Shown: positions 23,546-34,596 of the stretch, piece by piece | Numbering within the stretch: position 1 is the stretch's first letter | Layout of the letters: each line of letters starts with the position of its first letter | Origin: Cavia porcellus | Taxonomy: Eukaryota > Chordata > Mammalia > Rodentia > Caviidae | Assembly: GCF_034190915.1 (NCBI RefSeq) | Contig: NW_026947484.1 | Span: forward strand, 72,061,482-72,125,481 | Length of the DNA stretch: 64,000 nt | Direction: 5' to 3' | Made by a program: the position numbers and the translations under genes | Notes under the pieces: model-generated | The model's database searches: none | Told to the model about the DNA's origin: nothing | What the model saw: only the letters and a program-made list of their open reading frames with translations

Positions 23546-23964
23546 TTATAACACCATGAGCAAACAATGACACTGTTCTCTTCAGTCCTAAGTGTGGAGC
23601 AGTTTCACTTATCTTGCACTAATAGAAACAAGAGCATCTTTTAATTGTCACAGCACCCTACAAACACCGCTCTATCAATGTTTGTTAACCGTGAGGGAAG
23701 TACCTAACTATTCCCATTCTTTCCTTGTACGTGCAAGTTAGAAAAGGACTCCCCACTCATTCCCTTTAAATTGGGACTTGGTGTTGTATTATAACCATTA
23801 AACTGCAAGTAGGATGAATATGTATCAATTTTAAACGGAAACTTGACCATCCAGCATGCGGTCCCCCGAGTTCCCTCCCATCCCAAAGAATTGCATCCTC
23901 CATTGGCCGGATTCCTTTAATGGCACTAGAACGAGCACAGCTACATTGCCAAGCCAAGCAGAGA
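23546..23964. other. Unassigned sequence
   Basis: No gene or clear repeat is seen. Confidence 0.4.
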
Positions 23965-24325
23965 GGAAAATGCTACAGAAAGTCCATGTGTCACAGGCTT
24001 GATTCCCATCCCACGGTGCTGCTGGGTGGTAAAAGAACCTTTAAGAGGCAGAACCATGACAGAGGAAGTTAGGTCACTAGGGAGGGGGTGACCTTGAAAA
24101 GTGTGTTGGGACCACAGCTTCTCCTCATCCCCCCACCATGAGATAAATGGTTTGCTACACCATGGACACTGCAATTATTCAATGCCCCCATCAAAGGCCC
24201 CAAAGCAATGGACCTACCCAAGCATGGACTGAAAGTTCTAAATCTGAGCCAAAATAAACCTTTTTTTTTAATAAGGTAATTACCTCAAGTATTTGTTACA
24301 TTCCCAGAAAGCTAAAGAATGAAAT
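23965..24325 (+). mobile_element. MT-like MaLR LTR
   Basis: The left part (catgtgtcacaggcttgattcc, ggtgctgctgggtggtaaaa, gaacctttaagaggcag) and the end (gagccaaaataaacc as poly(A) signal, ggtaattacctcaagtattt, gttacattcccagaaag) are MaLR LTR landmarks. It is similar in plan to the LTR at 42.2 kb. Confidence 0.65.
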
Positions 24326-24409
24326 AAATAATTATCTGCTGAGTTCAGTCACTGAGATTTTAAGAAGCTATTTGTTACCTGAGCGCCTGACCAGATTTTT
24401 CAGTGGCAG

Positions 24410-24598
24410 CATCATGATGTTCTGGGACTGAACACTCTTTAGCATGGAAGTGTTCTAGCCACTGTAGGGTACTTAACAGCATTCCGCCTCTACCCAGGAG
24501 GTGCCAGTAGCACCCCACCCCCAAGTGGTTCTGGCAAATGTCCCTCAGTGATGGTTGGTGTTGGGATGGTGGCTGAGAACCTCTGACCTAGGACACTG
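24410..24598 (-). mobile_element. MER20
   Basis: The plus strand reads cagcattccgcctctacccag, gaggtgccagtagcacccca, tctggcaaatgtccctcagtg and ggctgagaacctctgacc, the reverse of MER20. Confidence 0.72.
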
Positions 24599-24844
24599 TA
24601 ATTGATGTGACCACCACCACATAGGAGCTGCTTCCTCTCCAGACTCTGAATGCCCTTAATGGCTACTCCTCTGTGGTCCTTATATCATTTACCACATTGA
24701 ACTACAGCTAGTTACTTCATTCTTTTCATCCTGGAGAGGACTAAGGACCAGGGATATGTAGGACATATGCAGTGATCTACACAGAGCTTCAGTTGTCTAT
24801 TTTCTCCTCTTTTTCCTTCTCTTCCTTCTCTTTCTTCTGCTGTA

Positions 24845-25158
24845 TATATGTGCTCTGGTGCTGGCCGCTGAACCCAGGCCTTTAAACTGAGTTATCACCA
24901 GCCTTTTTAAATTTTTTTATATTTTATTTTATTTTATTTTATTTTATTTTATTGTACTGGAGATCAAACTCATGATCTCATGCTTGCCAGGCAGGTAGTT
25001 ATACTACTGAGCTAAATCCCTAGCCCTTTTTATGTTTTATTTTAAGACAGGGTATTGCTATTCCACAATATTACCCAAGAAGGTCTCAAATTTGTGATCC
25101 CTTTGCTTCAGCCTCCCAGAGTTCTGGGAAATTCAGGCATGTGCCACTACATATGTCT
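24845..25158 (-). mobile_element. B1-dID composite SINE, split by a younger SINE
   Basis: On the plus strand the ID arm (ggccgctgaacccaggcc, gagttatcaccagcc) comes first and the B1 arm last (aagacagggtattgctattc, ttcagcctcccagagttctggg, gtgccactac). A tRNA-like SINE sits in the linker, so the two arms are now about 100 bp further apart. Confidence 0.72.
24933..25026 (-). mobile_element. tRNA-like SINE nested in a B1-dID
   Basis: The element reads (reverse) gtactggagatcaaactcatg, gcttgccaggcaggtagtta and ctactgagctaaatccctagcc, with a (TTTTA)n tail on its left. An imperfect 17-bp target duplication (ttttatattttatttta / ttttatgttttatttta) at 24916-24932 and 25027-25043 derives from the A-rich linker of the host element. 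Confidence 0.8.
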
Positions 25159-25271
25159 TAACATTTAATTTTCTTCTACTGATATGTTAAGTGAGATAGC
25201 TAGAACTCAGACTTTCTTAATGGGATGACTAGAGGACCCACTCAACAGGTAAATGGTTGTGCTACCTCACC

Positions 25272-25855
25272 TACTATAATTTGAATGTGTTCTGAAAAGT
25301 TCTTGTGTTGAAAATTCACAATGCAAGAGTACTGGGATGGGTCTTATAAGTGATTAGGTCGTGAGAGATTAATAAATGCCTGCCTTCGTGGATGGATTCA
25401 TGTTAACATAGAAGTAAATTCTTCATGAGATTTTACTGGCTATAAAAATGAGTTTGGCTAGGCATAATGGACTACACTTGTAATGACAAGACTCTGGGAG
25501 GCTGAATTAGGAGGGCCACAAGTTCAAGGGCAGCCTGGACAATCTACTTCAAAATCTTATTTCAAAAATTAAAAATGAAAAGGGCTAATGATATAGTGGT
25601 AGAATGCCCCTGGGTTCAACCTCAGTATCACAAAAAATGAATTGAGCTCCCTCTCACTTCTTTGTGTTTTTTATTTCATTTTTTCCACTCACCTTCTGCC
25701 ATGGGGAGATGGTAGGAAGACCCTAGTCAGATATCAGAACCTTGATAGTGGACTTCCTGGCCTCCAGAACTGTAGGAAATAAATTTCTTTTCCTTCTAAG
25801 TTACTCCATTTCAGGTTTTCTGTTACAGTAGCAGAAAACAAATATGTGGCAACTG
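25272..25855 (+). mobile_element. MaLR LTR (MST/MT-like), split by a B1-dID
   Basis: The left part (ataatttgaatgtgttctgaa, cttgtgttgaaaattcaca, gtgattaggtcgtgagag, gatggattcatgttaac) and right part (cttctgccatgggg, cttcctggcctccagaactg, aaataaatttc poly(A) signal, ggttttctgttacagtagc) are collinear with a MaLR LTR. A composite SINE interrupts it at about 25455-25640. Confidence 0.72.
25455..25640 (+). mobile_element. B1-dID composite SINE nested in LTR
   Basis: The B1 arm (ggctaggcataatggactac, gactctgggaggctgaattag, gggcagcctgga) is followed by an ID arm (gctaatgatatagtggtaga, cccctgggttcaacctcag). The flanks aaatgagtttggct and aaatgaattgagct are an imperfect target duplication. Confidence 0.78.
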
Positions 25856-26679
25856 AGATCCATGCCACTCTGCTCACTAAGAAACCTTCACACACAGAGA
25901 ATTCTCATTCATCTGCCTGATTAAGAATGATTTTAAAACTTTACAAAGGGCGATTAGCTTCTCTGCCCTAGATTGTGGGAAAAATTTAAGTATAGACCCA
26001 CAGAGGACAGAACTAGAAACAAAAAAGGGCCTTCTGTTTGACCTTCACACAAGGATTCATTTTGTGCTAGATCCTGGAAAGAGATGGAAAGCTAGTTTAA
26101 GCCACTGGGCATGAGTGAATAAACCAAATTTAACTCACAATCCTCTAGGTTTTGTTAGGCAAACTTGAGCAGGATGCTCTAAAATTGACAGTCCATCTGA
26201 GTCAAACTGGCGTGCCTGTCAAATGGCACAAAATCCCCAAGCTCTAATGTGTGGCCTGTGTAACTCTCTAATCTATGTAATTAAGCACCAGCTAGAACCA
26301 TCTATTAAAGTTTCCATGTAAAATGCCAGCTAAACCAGATATAGCAGTGCATGTTGAAATGAGCCCTTGTGTAAATCATTCCCCAAAGCACACATCCAGT
26401 AAGTACCATCACAGCTGCTGTTTACAAAATCCCTAGATCTGCTCAAGCAGATCTTTTGGCTCCTGTGAAATAGCTCTCAAGGCCACACAGTTCAGGGCGG
26501 TGACCAGATCAGTGGGAGTCCAAGATCAATGTGCTGGTGCCCCAGAGTGTGTGACAATCTTCCTGCCCCTCCACCTGGGCTCTACCACCCCACACCCATC
26601 ACCTGCCTCATACACAGCTCACATTATGGTTTAAACTCTGCTCCTGCCACCTGGTCCTATTTTGGCAGCAGAACTATAT
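25856..26679. other. Unassigned sequence with a short palindrome
   Basis: No gene is seen. A 20-bp near-palindrome with 9-bp arms, agatctgct / agcagatct, lies at 26435-26454. Confidence 0.45.
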
Positions 26680-27230
26680 GACCCACTGGCTTCCCCACAG
26701 CCACCCTTCACTGGAGGCCCCAGCACTGCCGTGTTCAAGTCACCCTTCTCTCCCGTTGGTTAATTTCAATGCAGAGAAACTTTATCCTTCAGACTCATAC
26801 ACTCTTTGTTGGCTCTTTGTCTTCGTGTCCTCTCTTTGCTTTAGGGCACTCCAACCTTTCCTTCCCCTTCCTTTTCATAATGTCTTCTCTTTTCCTCTGT
26901 TGCTTCATGATAAACTATTGTTACCTGGAATGTTCTGTACAGACACAGTCAACTCTCTCTGCAGTCCAGCAACATAATGTTTTCCATAATGTAGCCTCGC
27001 TGGCTTTGAGTAACCCTCTCTCCACTGCTGGGCTCTGCAAGCCTTCTTTGTCTCTCAAGGGCCTGCAGAATGAGTCACTGCTTCCCGCGTACCTCTGCCT
27101 CTACTTGCTTTTATTGCTACTTAGCGTCTATCTATTTTGCCTGTCGTTATTTGTGTTTCTCTCTCCTCCTGTAGCCTCAAATCTACTTGAGAGACTGAAC
27201 CCTGGTAACACTTGCAAATTGCCTGCCAGG
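26680..27230 (+). mobile_element. Possible old L2 segment
   Basis: A pyrimidine-rich stretch with the flavour of the L2 ORF end and 3' UTR (tactcttgttggctctttg-type blocks, ttacctggaatgttctgta, ccactgctgggctctgcaag). It contains the longest open frame of the window (199 codons, 26769-27368), which is leucine/serine/phenylalanine-rich, has no domain, and runs into a B1; I do not accept it as a gene. Confidence 0.35.
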
Positions 27231-27340
27231 AACATTGTTGTCTGGCATTTTCTACCTAGACATGAAATTTGTATTGCAATGAAATTGACTATCAACCTAG
27301 AGATCACTCACAAGTTATTCCCTACAAAAATGTGCTCTTT

Positions 27341-27465
27341 AGCCAGATGCAATGGTACACACCTATAATGCCAGCACTGGGGAGGCTGAAGCAGGAAGAT
27401 AGAAAGTTTGAGCACAGTTTGTTATACATAGTAAGACTCTTTCTCATAATAAAAATAATAACAAC
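27341..27465 (+). mobile_element. B1 SINE
   Basis: agccagatgcaatggtacac, cctataatgccagcactgg, ggaggctgaagcaggaag and the A-rich end (ctcataataaaaataa) identify a B1. No ID arm follows. Confidence 0.75.
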
Positions 27466-28150
27466 ACTCTTTGCCAAACAATTGGTTTATTGACCTAGTT
27501 ATGCTTCTAATGTATCTCTTAGGAAATTTCAGGCAACCTACAGATACTTTTATACTTTTTCATAACTACATATTTTGTACACTAATGTCAAGATTTAGGA
27601 TCAATGAGAGGAAGACAAGAAGTATCCAGGTACATGGACCATGGAATCCTATAAATAATCATAAAACTTGGGCTACAGATTTGGTTCTGAGCTTCCTGAC
27701 AGCCAAAATACACAGGAAAATATGTTCAGTTACACACCCTCACTGTCCAGAGAGCAAAAGAATACCATTGCTTGGAGAAAGCAAAAGTTTCCTGGCTCTT
27801 AGTTCTGAAACAAACATTCTTGTGCGAGGTTCTTTTAAGGGATGGTGAATAGAAAAACAATTGCCTGGTTTGGAATTTTGGTGCATAATTTGTTTGTCCT
27901 TAAGAATGCCAATGACAAGCCATATGGAAAGACGCAAAGTTAAAGAGGTTCATTAAAATAGTGCAGCTATTTTATTTGTCCTTAAATAACAAATTAGAGC
28001 AGTATGAACAATACAACTCATGCAAAACCTAGGCAAAATCCCAGAAGTACGAAAATCATTTTTTGTGTCATTGGTTTTATCTTTAACCACAATGAAGATC
28101 TTTGTATTTTCTGCTTTGTGAAAACTTTGAATAGGGTATATACGGTATTA
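27466..28150. other. Unassigned sequence
   Basis: No gene seen. The 125-codon frame at 27471-27848 has no domain or codon bias. Confidence 0.45.
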
Positions 28151-28221
28151 TATACATACATACATACATACATATTTTATATATATATATATATATATGA
28201 TGTGTGTGTGTGTGTGTGTGT
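28151..28221 (+). repeat. Compound microsatellite (ATAC)n-(AT)n-(TG)n
   Basis: Three simple tracts follow each other: (ATAC)n at about 28151-28173, (AT)n at 28178-28198 and (TG)n at 28201-28221. Prone to slippage and alternative DNA structure. Confidence 0.93.
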
Positions 28222-29699
28222 TATTGACCCAATACTTTTGAAGTTTGGCATGGGTCTAAGGAGTGAGACACTGAAAAAGTTACTGAATATATTTAATCAT
28301 TAAATCAGAAGTAAATCATAATTATTTCCCTTAAAAACCTAACATTAAAAATTCCTGTATTTTAAAAGTTTTATAAAATTACGTTTTCCCTTATACACTG
28401 AGAAAGCCATTCCACAAACTCATGACGTTATTATAGCAATTTAACATAAAACCAGATAAAGCAGGAGTTCAGAGAAGGAGAAAGAGGAATTTTAAAAGGC
28501 TGATCCGTGCAGCCTTCTAAGGGAGCTTAGTGGGTCTCACTCTGAGAAGCAGACCTGTTCTTGGCTGTTAACTTAATTCTCAGTTAATGTACAGGGTCTC
28601 TATCCAAACATTCTAAACATTCAGAGGGAAAAGGGGTAAATCCTCTGGGTGGCTAAGACGTTAGAATATAGCACATTTTTCTAACTGTGCTTTTTCTTGC
28701 CATTTGCCAACATTTAAAAAATCCTTGTATATTTATTATTAAATGTAAGACGCCACCATTTCCTCTAAAGTTACTCAACATGAAAATTGATAGCAGTGTT
28801 TTGCTAATTCTGTTTTCTGCCAAACTTCTCAAAAATATCCTCTACAACCCAGAGAAACACTCAGGCTTACTTTAAGTGCTGTGAGGCATAAGAATGTAAC
28901 ATGTAGGGTGCTCACCCCTGGAATCGTTTACTAATAAAAATAACCAGACTTTTGAGTCACTCCTTATTATTGAGCTTATTTATAGAGCTCTGTGCTGTTA
29001 CTCAGAAAAACATTGGAGATGAGAAGGCAATAAATTGCTAAGCAAAATATATCAAGAACACATTTGAAATTTGAGCAGGATTTGAAAGCAGCCTGCTCTG
29101 ATTCTTTTTGCAAGGTCATCAAGTGTGATGAAACTGTAATTCTTCCATTAGTGAGAGCTGACCCAAGAGACTCACAGCTTGGAGCACTAACCCAGTGAGG
29201 ACGATTTAGAAAGGAAAGTGAAAGAGAGAAATGATCCAATGCATTTCAGTATTCCACAGTTCCAGCCCGGATATACTCCTGCGACAAGCCACTGCGAACA
29301 TGATTCTTACATGAAGCAAGGCCGAACTAATATCTACTCAGGAAAGATTTTTGCAGAAGGTGGCACTGAAGAAACAACCTGGGAAGCTGAATGTAATGGA
29401 AGAAAATTGCTAAAAACTCTTAAATTTTCTTTGTCAGCCCTCTCTTGACCTTCTTTCTGCTTAACAAAGAAGCACCAGCCATCTGAGATGATCTTGTATT
29501 TCTGAACTTCAAAATGCTCATCTCAAGGAGACCCAGTGCTCCCGAGATCCGGCCATGGAGGGACTCAGGCAGCTTATTCACCTGCCCTCTTGGTAAGCGC
29601 CTGTGGTGTGGGCCAGGAGAACCATTACCTGTGAGCCTACTGCCATGCGGGCTGAAAATCAAGTACTCTTCCCCGGCGCCTCCCCCCCTCCCATAGCTA
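28222..29699. other. Unassigned sequence
   Basis: No gene is supported. Frames at 28976-29239 (minus, 87 codons) and 29420-29740 (minus, 106 codons) have no domain. Confidence 0.45.
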
Positions 29700-30062
29700 C
29701 TGGGGATAGATGTCTCAGCATCTCTTGGAAGGATGACCATATGCAGTATAGCAAATATGGGGGATTTCCTTCTATCTTCTGTTTGAAGGCAAAGGTTGTT
29801 TTAACTGTTTTGTTTTGTTATGTTTCTTTTGCTCTATTCAGTATTCTCAATTGGTTTTATAATGTTCTATTTTTGGTTTGATTGTGCTGTACCTAATTGA
29901 CTGGCCTACTATTGTGAAGTTAAAGGGATATACCATAGTACCTATTACTACTATCCCAGTATCCTACTGTGAAATCCTTTACCAATTTCACTGCATTGTC
30001 TTGATTGGCTTTGTTCCGTCTTGTGCTGTTGCATTTTTACTACTTTCAAAATAAAATTTTAA
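29700..30062 (+). mobile_element. Diverged copy of the triplicated-unit repeat (family unassigned)
   Basis: The 3' part (ttgtcttgattggctttgttc, cgtcttgtgctgttgcattt, ttcaaaataaaattttaaaaa) and preceding T/G-rich blocks (tgttttgttttgttatgtttc, ctattgtgaagttaaaggg) match the plan of the repeats at 38 and 43 kb, including an A-rich 3' end. Similarity is weaker than between those two. Confidence 0.45.
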
Positions 30063-31224
30063 AAAATTGCTCATCTCTCACCAGTCACTGTGCATTCCAT
30101 ATGTGACTGAAGATGCTGGAGGAAACTCATTTTTCCAGTGTATTCCAAATAATACAAAATTCTTCCAACATTAGGATCAAAATGCTTCACAGAGTTAAGG
30201 AATTTTCGCTGAGCAACCCAGACTTTCTACAGGAGTAGAGAGAGGCAGAACAGCATCAGGAAAATTTGTTTGCCACCCTGAAGCCTTGAACTGAGGGCAG
30301 AGCATCATGGGACTATCTCTGGTTTGGCTTGGACATCCTCCAACTCTGCATGAGATTATAGTTTGGGGCAGGAGCCATGGTATCAGTCAGTTCAGTTATA
30401 AAAATCTCTCCACCCTTACTTCACTTCAAAGAGATACAATGTAATGCTAACTGGAACTTTCCAAGGCCACTAGATGTTTGTGTTTCTTTGGGAATCCAAG
30501 CTTGAAGTCAAACGGGCAGCATGAACTACCTCCTGGGCTGCAGCCCACATAAATTAATGGAGCAGGTGTGAGCCAGCAACTCTGTGTGCAGAGTGTGAGT
30601 GTGTACGCGTGCTATGAGTCTCACCACCACCACCACCCCGCACCCTACCTCCCGTACACATGGCCGCTCCTGCCTACGTTTAGAATCTAGAGGAGTCTGG
30701 TAGGGATTGTCTTCAATGCCTTAAAATGTGCAAGGGAAGAAATTAAGAAGCTGAGTCAAGATAGGGCAAAATCTGACATCCGGCTGGGTCAGAGGCTGCT
30801 GGCGCTGACAGGAAATGGGAAGGGCGTGTCAAATAAAACTGCTGGTTGAGAAAGATACCAGTGAAGCCACACACTCAGTGGCAGTGGGGTTTCTGGGAAA
30901 GAAATAAGCTAATCCTTCTGAGCCAAGAAACAAGAAAAAACAGACAAAAGAATACAATAGAGAAACATGTATGGTACTCATGCCCGTGCTTCTTACACTT
31001 TGGGGTACCACAGTGTCACCCACAGGGCTGGATGAAAACATATTAATGGGTTCTAGCCCAAAGAAGATGGTCCAGTAGGACCCAGATGGTACCCAAAGGT
31101 TTGCTTTCTCCCTGGTCCACGGATCTGCTTAATCTGCAGCCTCCCAGAGCACACTTCTCCCAGCAGCCAAGCTGTAGATGCTGCTCAGACTGGACTCCAA
31201 ATCTTCAGTCTGATGCTTCTTAGT
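30063..31224. other. Unassigned sequence
   Basis: No gene or clear repeat; a short (CAC)n run lies at about 30622-30637. Confidence 0.45.
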
Positions 31225-31330
31225 TATGCAGCTTTGAGGAAACAGACCTTGTTCACTTCATCCCTGAATTAAAGATGGTAACATATTCTTCATAAGATTA
31301 TCACCAAAATTAAACTTAAAATAACTTAAA
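31225..31330 (+). mobile_element. MIR fragment
   Basis: The order gcagctttgaggaaacagacc, cttcatccctgaattaaagatgg and cttcataagattatcacc fits the MIR 3' half. Weakly preserved. Confidence 0.4.
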
Positions 31331-31801
31331 GTACCCGAGGCATAGCAACTTGACAAATGGTGCTTCCATCTTTACCTGCTCTGAAGGCAGAAATGGAAAT
31401 GGAACCCTAACCCAGGAGAGAGGACAGGTGATGATGTGCCCAAGATTAGAGCAGGGCTGGGAGGAGTGGAGTCCTACAGAGCCACTTAGAAGTGGAGAGT
31501 ACTCAGGCCACCCTGGAGCACATGGTCCCAGTGGAGTTGGCAAGTTTGTGTGGGACTTGTGTGATTCTGAGGTCAGGCAGAGTTGAACCCCAGTGTCATA
31601 CTGAAGCATCCCAGGCAGAGTCCCAGGCAGAAAGGGCAGGAACTGGGAAGATGAAGATTTAAACTTGGCCAATAATGCAGTCAGGAGAAACAGCAGGAAG
31701 ACTGTGGGTAAACAAAGACACTGTTCAAAGAGTCAGTTTGAATACAAACAGTCAGTTTGAGTAAGCGCTTCAGTTACCACATTTCATATTACTGTATCTT
31801 T
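31331..31801. other. Unassigned sequence
   Basis: A 118-codon minus frame and a 78-codon plus frame overlap at 31316-31672; neither has a domain. The near-repeat cagtcagtttgaatacaaac / cagtcagtttgagtaagc occurs at about 31731-31765. Confidence 0.4.
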
Positions 31802-31818
31802 AAAAGGCAGATGAGCAG

Positions 31819-31919
31819 GGGCTGGGGATTTAGCTCAGCGGCATAAGCACCTGCCTTGTAAGCAGGTGGTCATGAGTTCGATCCCTGGTACTGATAAAAA
31901 TGAAAAAGATGAGAAAAAA
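31819..31919 (+). mobile_element. Young tRNA-Ala-like SINE
   Basis: The body ggggctggggatttagctca, gcggcataagcacctgcctt, gtaagcaggtggtcatgag, ttcgatccctggtac is close to an intact consensus, with a good B-box (gttcgatcc). A perfect 17-bp target duplication, aaaaggcagatgagcag, lies at 31802-31818 and 31920-31936. By intactness this is one of the youngest insertions here. Confidence 0.92.
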
Positions 31920-31950
31920 AAAAGGCAGATGAGCAGATTATAAATAATCA

Positions 31951-32021
31951 CCTAGGCTCGGTGTCAGGGGTAGAACTCTTACCTGGTATGGGTGAAGCTT
32001 GGGGTTCCATCCCCAGCACAG
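31951..32021 (+). mobile_element. ID-like SINE, older
   Basis: ggctcggtgtcaggggtaga, ctcttacctggtatgggtga, agcttggggttccatcccca is an ID-type tRNA-derived body with an intact B-box region. It lies 15 bp beyond the target duplication of the preceding SINE. Confidence 0.65.
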
Positions 32022-33525
32022 CTATATATATAGCTGGAAGTACCATCTGTCAATATATAAGATGGTACTGGCATTCACATTAAATAAGACAGGATGAAGA
32101 AGGCTCAGAAAATATTGGCACAGTTTACACTTTCAGCAAGTGCCCCATTGGAAAGCCTTATTTCCACAAAGGCTTTCTTAGAGCTGCCCTGACATTCACT
32201 CGGTGGAGCACACCCTAGGAAACCCAGCTGGGTGGCCAGCCCCAGGTGGCCACGCCCACTGCCCTCCTAGACGCTCAGATCTGCAACTGAAAGCTGTGCT
32301 GCCTGAAGACAGAGTTGGTTTGGGCTTTAAAGCACTTCTTGTTTAAGAGAGACCTCTCTGCCTTGGGATTGGTCAGTTGATTTTCCTTATTAGCAGGATT
32401 AATAAACAGATAGTGTGCTAATAACACAGACATCTCTGCTTGGAATTCTCCACCCCTCTGTAAAGAGATCACAAAAACATTCACACAAGAGAAACAGAGC
32501 AGAGACAAATTATTAGTGTTAAACAGAAGATGACACCTCAAAGTCCTTGAAAGGAAAACAAAATTGCATGGGGTAAAGATGAAAACACAGTATGCTGGCT
32601 GCTTGAAAGGCCATAACTCAGGTGGCTTGTTTTCCATTCCAAGCTAATACTCCCCTCCCTTGAAGCTCCAGCTCATCCATATATTTATAGCAGCTCAGAC
32701 ACGATATGCTGGATAATAACAAAAACCAGAGAGAGAGAGGGAGAGAGAGAGCTCCAGAGAGAAACAATTAGTCATTGTTCCTGGTGAACCAGTTCTGCAA
32801 GAGTTAACCTAATCCCGTGCATAAAGCTGATCATAGTTGGCCAAAAGATTCAGCCAGGAAGTCACCCTTGACCTGAAGGCTAGGTGATCTCAGACTGCCA
32901 CAGAAACTCACATATTATTTATTTACGGGCAGAACCGGTTTTGATCTGACTGGAAACGGAGACATCACGGAGTCCCCTTGCCAGTACCCAGCTCATCAGT
33001 GAGTCTTTTCCGTGTAGTCACAGAAAGTGCCCGGAGAGTTTCTGGCTTCCTGCTCCTCTGTTCCACCACCCCTGCGGGGAGTGCAGTCTGCCAGAGTAGG
33101 GCTTTCCAAGGCAGGCTGCCAGGCTTTCCTATCAGCTACCACAGTGATTAGAGAATGTTAAAACAATCTGGCGAAATGTGCCTCCTCTAGGTGGCCAGCA
33201 GCCCAAGGGCAGGAACAATGGTGGCCTCAGAAGTTGTGACAGGAGGGACAGAGAGCAAGGATATTATCAGGAAAGCTGCTAGTGGAGGCTGTAGCTTGGG
33301 GCATGACTTGAAATGACAGTTGCACCCCACGCACATTCTTTATGCTTGGATTATATTTATAGATCACTAAAATATAAGAAAAATTCCTTATGATCTCAGT
33401 AAGACTGAGAAACATCCCCATTTACCTGTATCACAGAATAAGAATGCCAAGCCCCGTCAGGTGAGCTTGCTCTGGGAGGTCCATGCTGGAGGAGCCAGGT
33501 GGGATGAGTCTCTTAGGGTTGCAGG
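32022..33525. other. Repeat-poor sequence
   Basis: I recognise no interspersed repeat and no gene in these 1.5 kb, apart from a short GA run at about 32730-32750. A 120-codon minus frame (32275-32637) has no domain. Being repeat-poor in such a repeat-rich window makes it a candidate for conserved non-coding DNA. Confidence 0.45.
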
Positions 33526-33665
33526 GGGTGCAGTGGAAGAGACAGAAGAGAGAGAAGAGAAAAAAAGAAACCCAGAGAGTGAAAAAGTAGAAAAGGGAAG
33601 GAAAGGGAGATGAGGAAAGAAAAAGAGGGAGAAAAGGGAAGGGTTAGAGAAGAGAGAAACCGTGA
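33526..33665 (+). repeat. Purine-rich tract
   Basis: The plus strand is almost all A and G (agagagaagagaaaaaaaga and similar, then gaaagggagatgaggaaag). The frames across it owe their length to low complexity. Confidence 0.85.
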
Positions 33666-33803
33666 CACATTCAGTACACAAGCTGAGGTCACTGAAGCTA
33701 TTTATGGGGCTCACCAGAGTTCAAGCCTATTTTCACCCTCTCAGCCAATAACTAGAGTTGGTGAGTGTTACCCTGATCACAGGTCCTGCTCTGTAAAACT
33801 GGG

Positions 33804-33880
33804 CTCTGTCTCTGTCTCTGTCTCTGTCTCTGTCTCTCTCTCCCTCCCCCCCCCTCTCTCTCCTTCTCCCCCCACCCCAC
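33804..33880 (+). repeat. (CTGTCT)n and pyrimidine tract
   Basis: A hexamer repeat (ctgtct)n at 33804-33834 passes into tctctctccctcccccccc. The 155-codon frame here reads (SV)n and is repeat-derived. Confidence 0.92.
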
Positions 33881-34239
33881 TCCCCTCTTTTTATCCTTTT
33901 TTCTCCCCACCAGAGCTTCTTTCTAGAAGTGACTTCCCTGACCCTGGAATAGAGACTGTTATGTGGGGTGCCACACTACCTGCTCCAGAGAGTCCCATCC
34001 TTTTAGGCACCAAGGCGTCCTGCTCCACCTCTGCAAGCACTACCCTTGGAAACCTTTCCCTGGGTGCCTTTCCCTAACCAGGACTTGTGTTTTTGAACAC
34101 TAGAGCCCAGATTTAATTGCTGTAGCCCCCCTCCCCTGACTCAGAGGCACCAGTCAGAAACTAATACATCACAGCTCTGTGTGTCTTCACTCCAGACAAG
34201 GGGAATGTCACACATCCTGCACTGTGAACTCAGAATATC
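33881..34239. other. Unassigned sequence
   Basis: Nothing recognisable; moderately GC-rich and pyrimidine-rich. Confidence 0.4.
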
Positions 34240-34596
34240 TGAAGAGCTCATTTGCACAGTTTATGTCAGTGGCCCCCAGGCTCATGCATTTGCATTATGC
34301 ATCTGTGATTAGTTCATTTTCTAGTGCTTGGATTGATGGTGTCGGTGCTACATCTACTTAGGGGTGGAACCAGGATGTAATGTAATGGCAGGAAGGTGTG
34401 TGTCTCTCTCTCTCTTGCCCGTTTCCACCTTGCTGTTTGCAGAGGCCATGAACTGCGGCCCCGCTGTGCCACCCTGCCTTACAGCCAACTGAGTATGGAC
34501 TGAAACCTCCAAAAACTGTAAGAAATAAACCTTTCCTTTCCCAACTTGGGCTTCAGGTATTTTGTCTCAGCAACAAGTGAAAAGTAACCAAAACAG
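34240..34596 (+). mobile_element. MT-like MaLR LTR
   Basis: It shares an ordered core with the minus-strand LTR at 17.7-17.9 kb (ttctagtgcttggattgatg, gtgctacatctacttagggg, tggaaccaggatgtaatg, ctctctctctc) and ends like MaLR LTRs with agaaataaacctttcc, cttcaggtattttgtctcag and aacaagtgaaaagtaacc. Confidence 0.68.

Noticed and set aside
26769..27368. Longest open frame (199 codons, plus strand)
   Set aside because: Leucine/serine/phenylalanine-rich from pyrimidine-rich DNA, no domain, probably L2-derived, and its end runs into a B1 SINE.
33610..34077. 155-codon open frame (plus)
   Set aside because: Its length comes from purine tracts and a (CTGTCT)n repeat encoding (SV)n.
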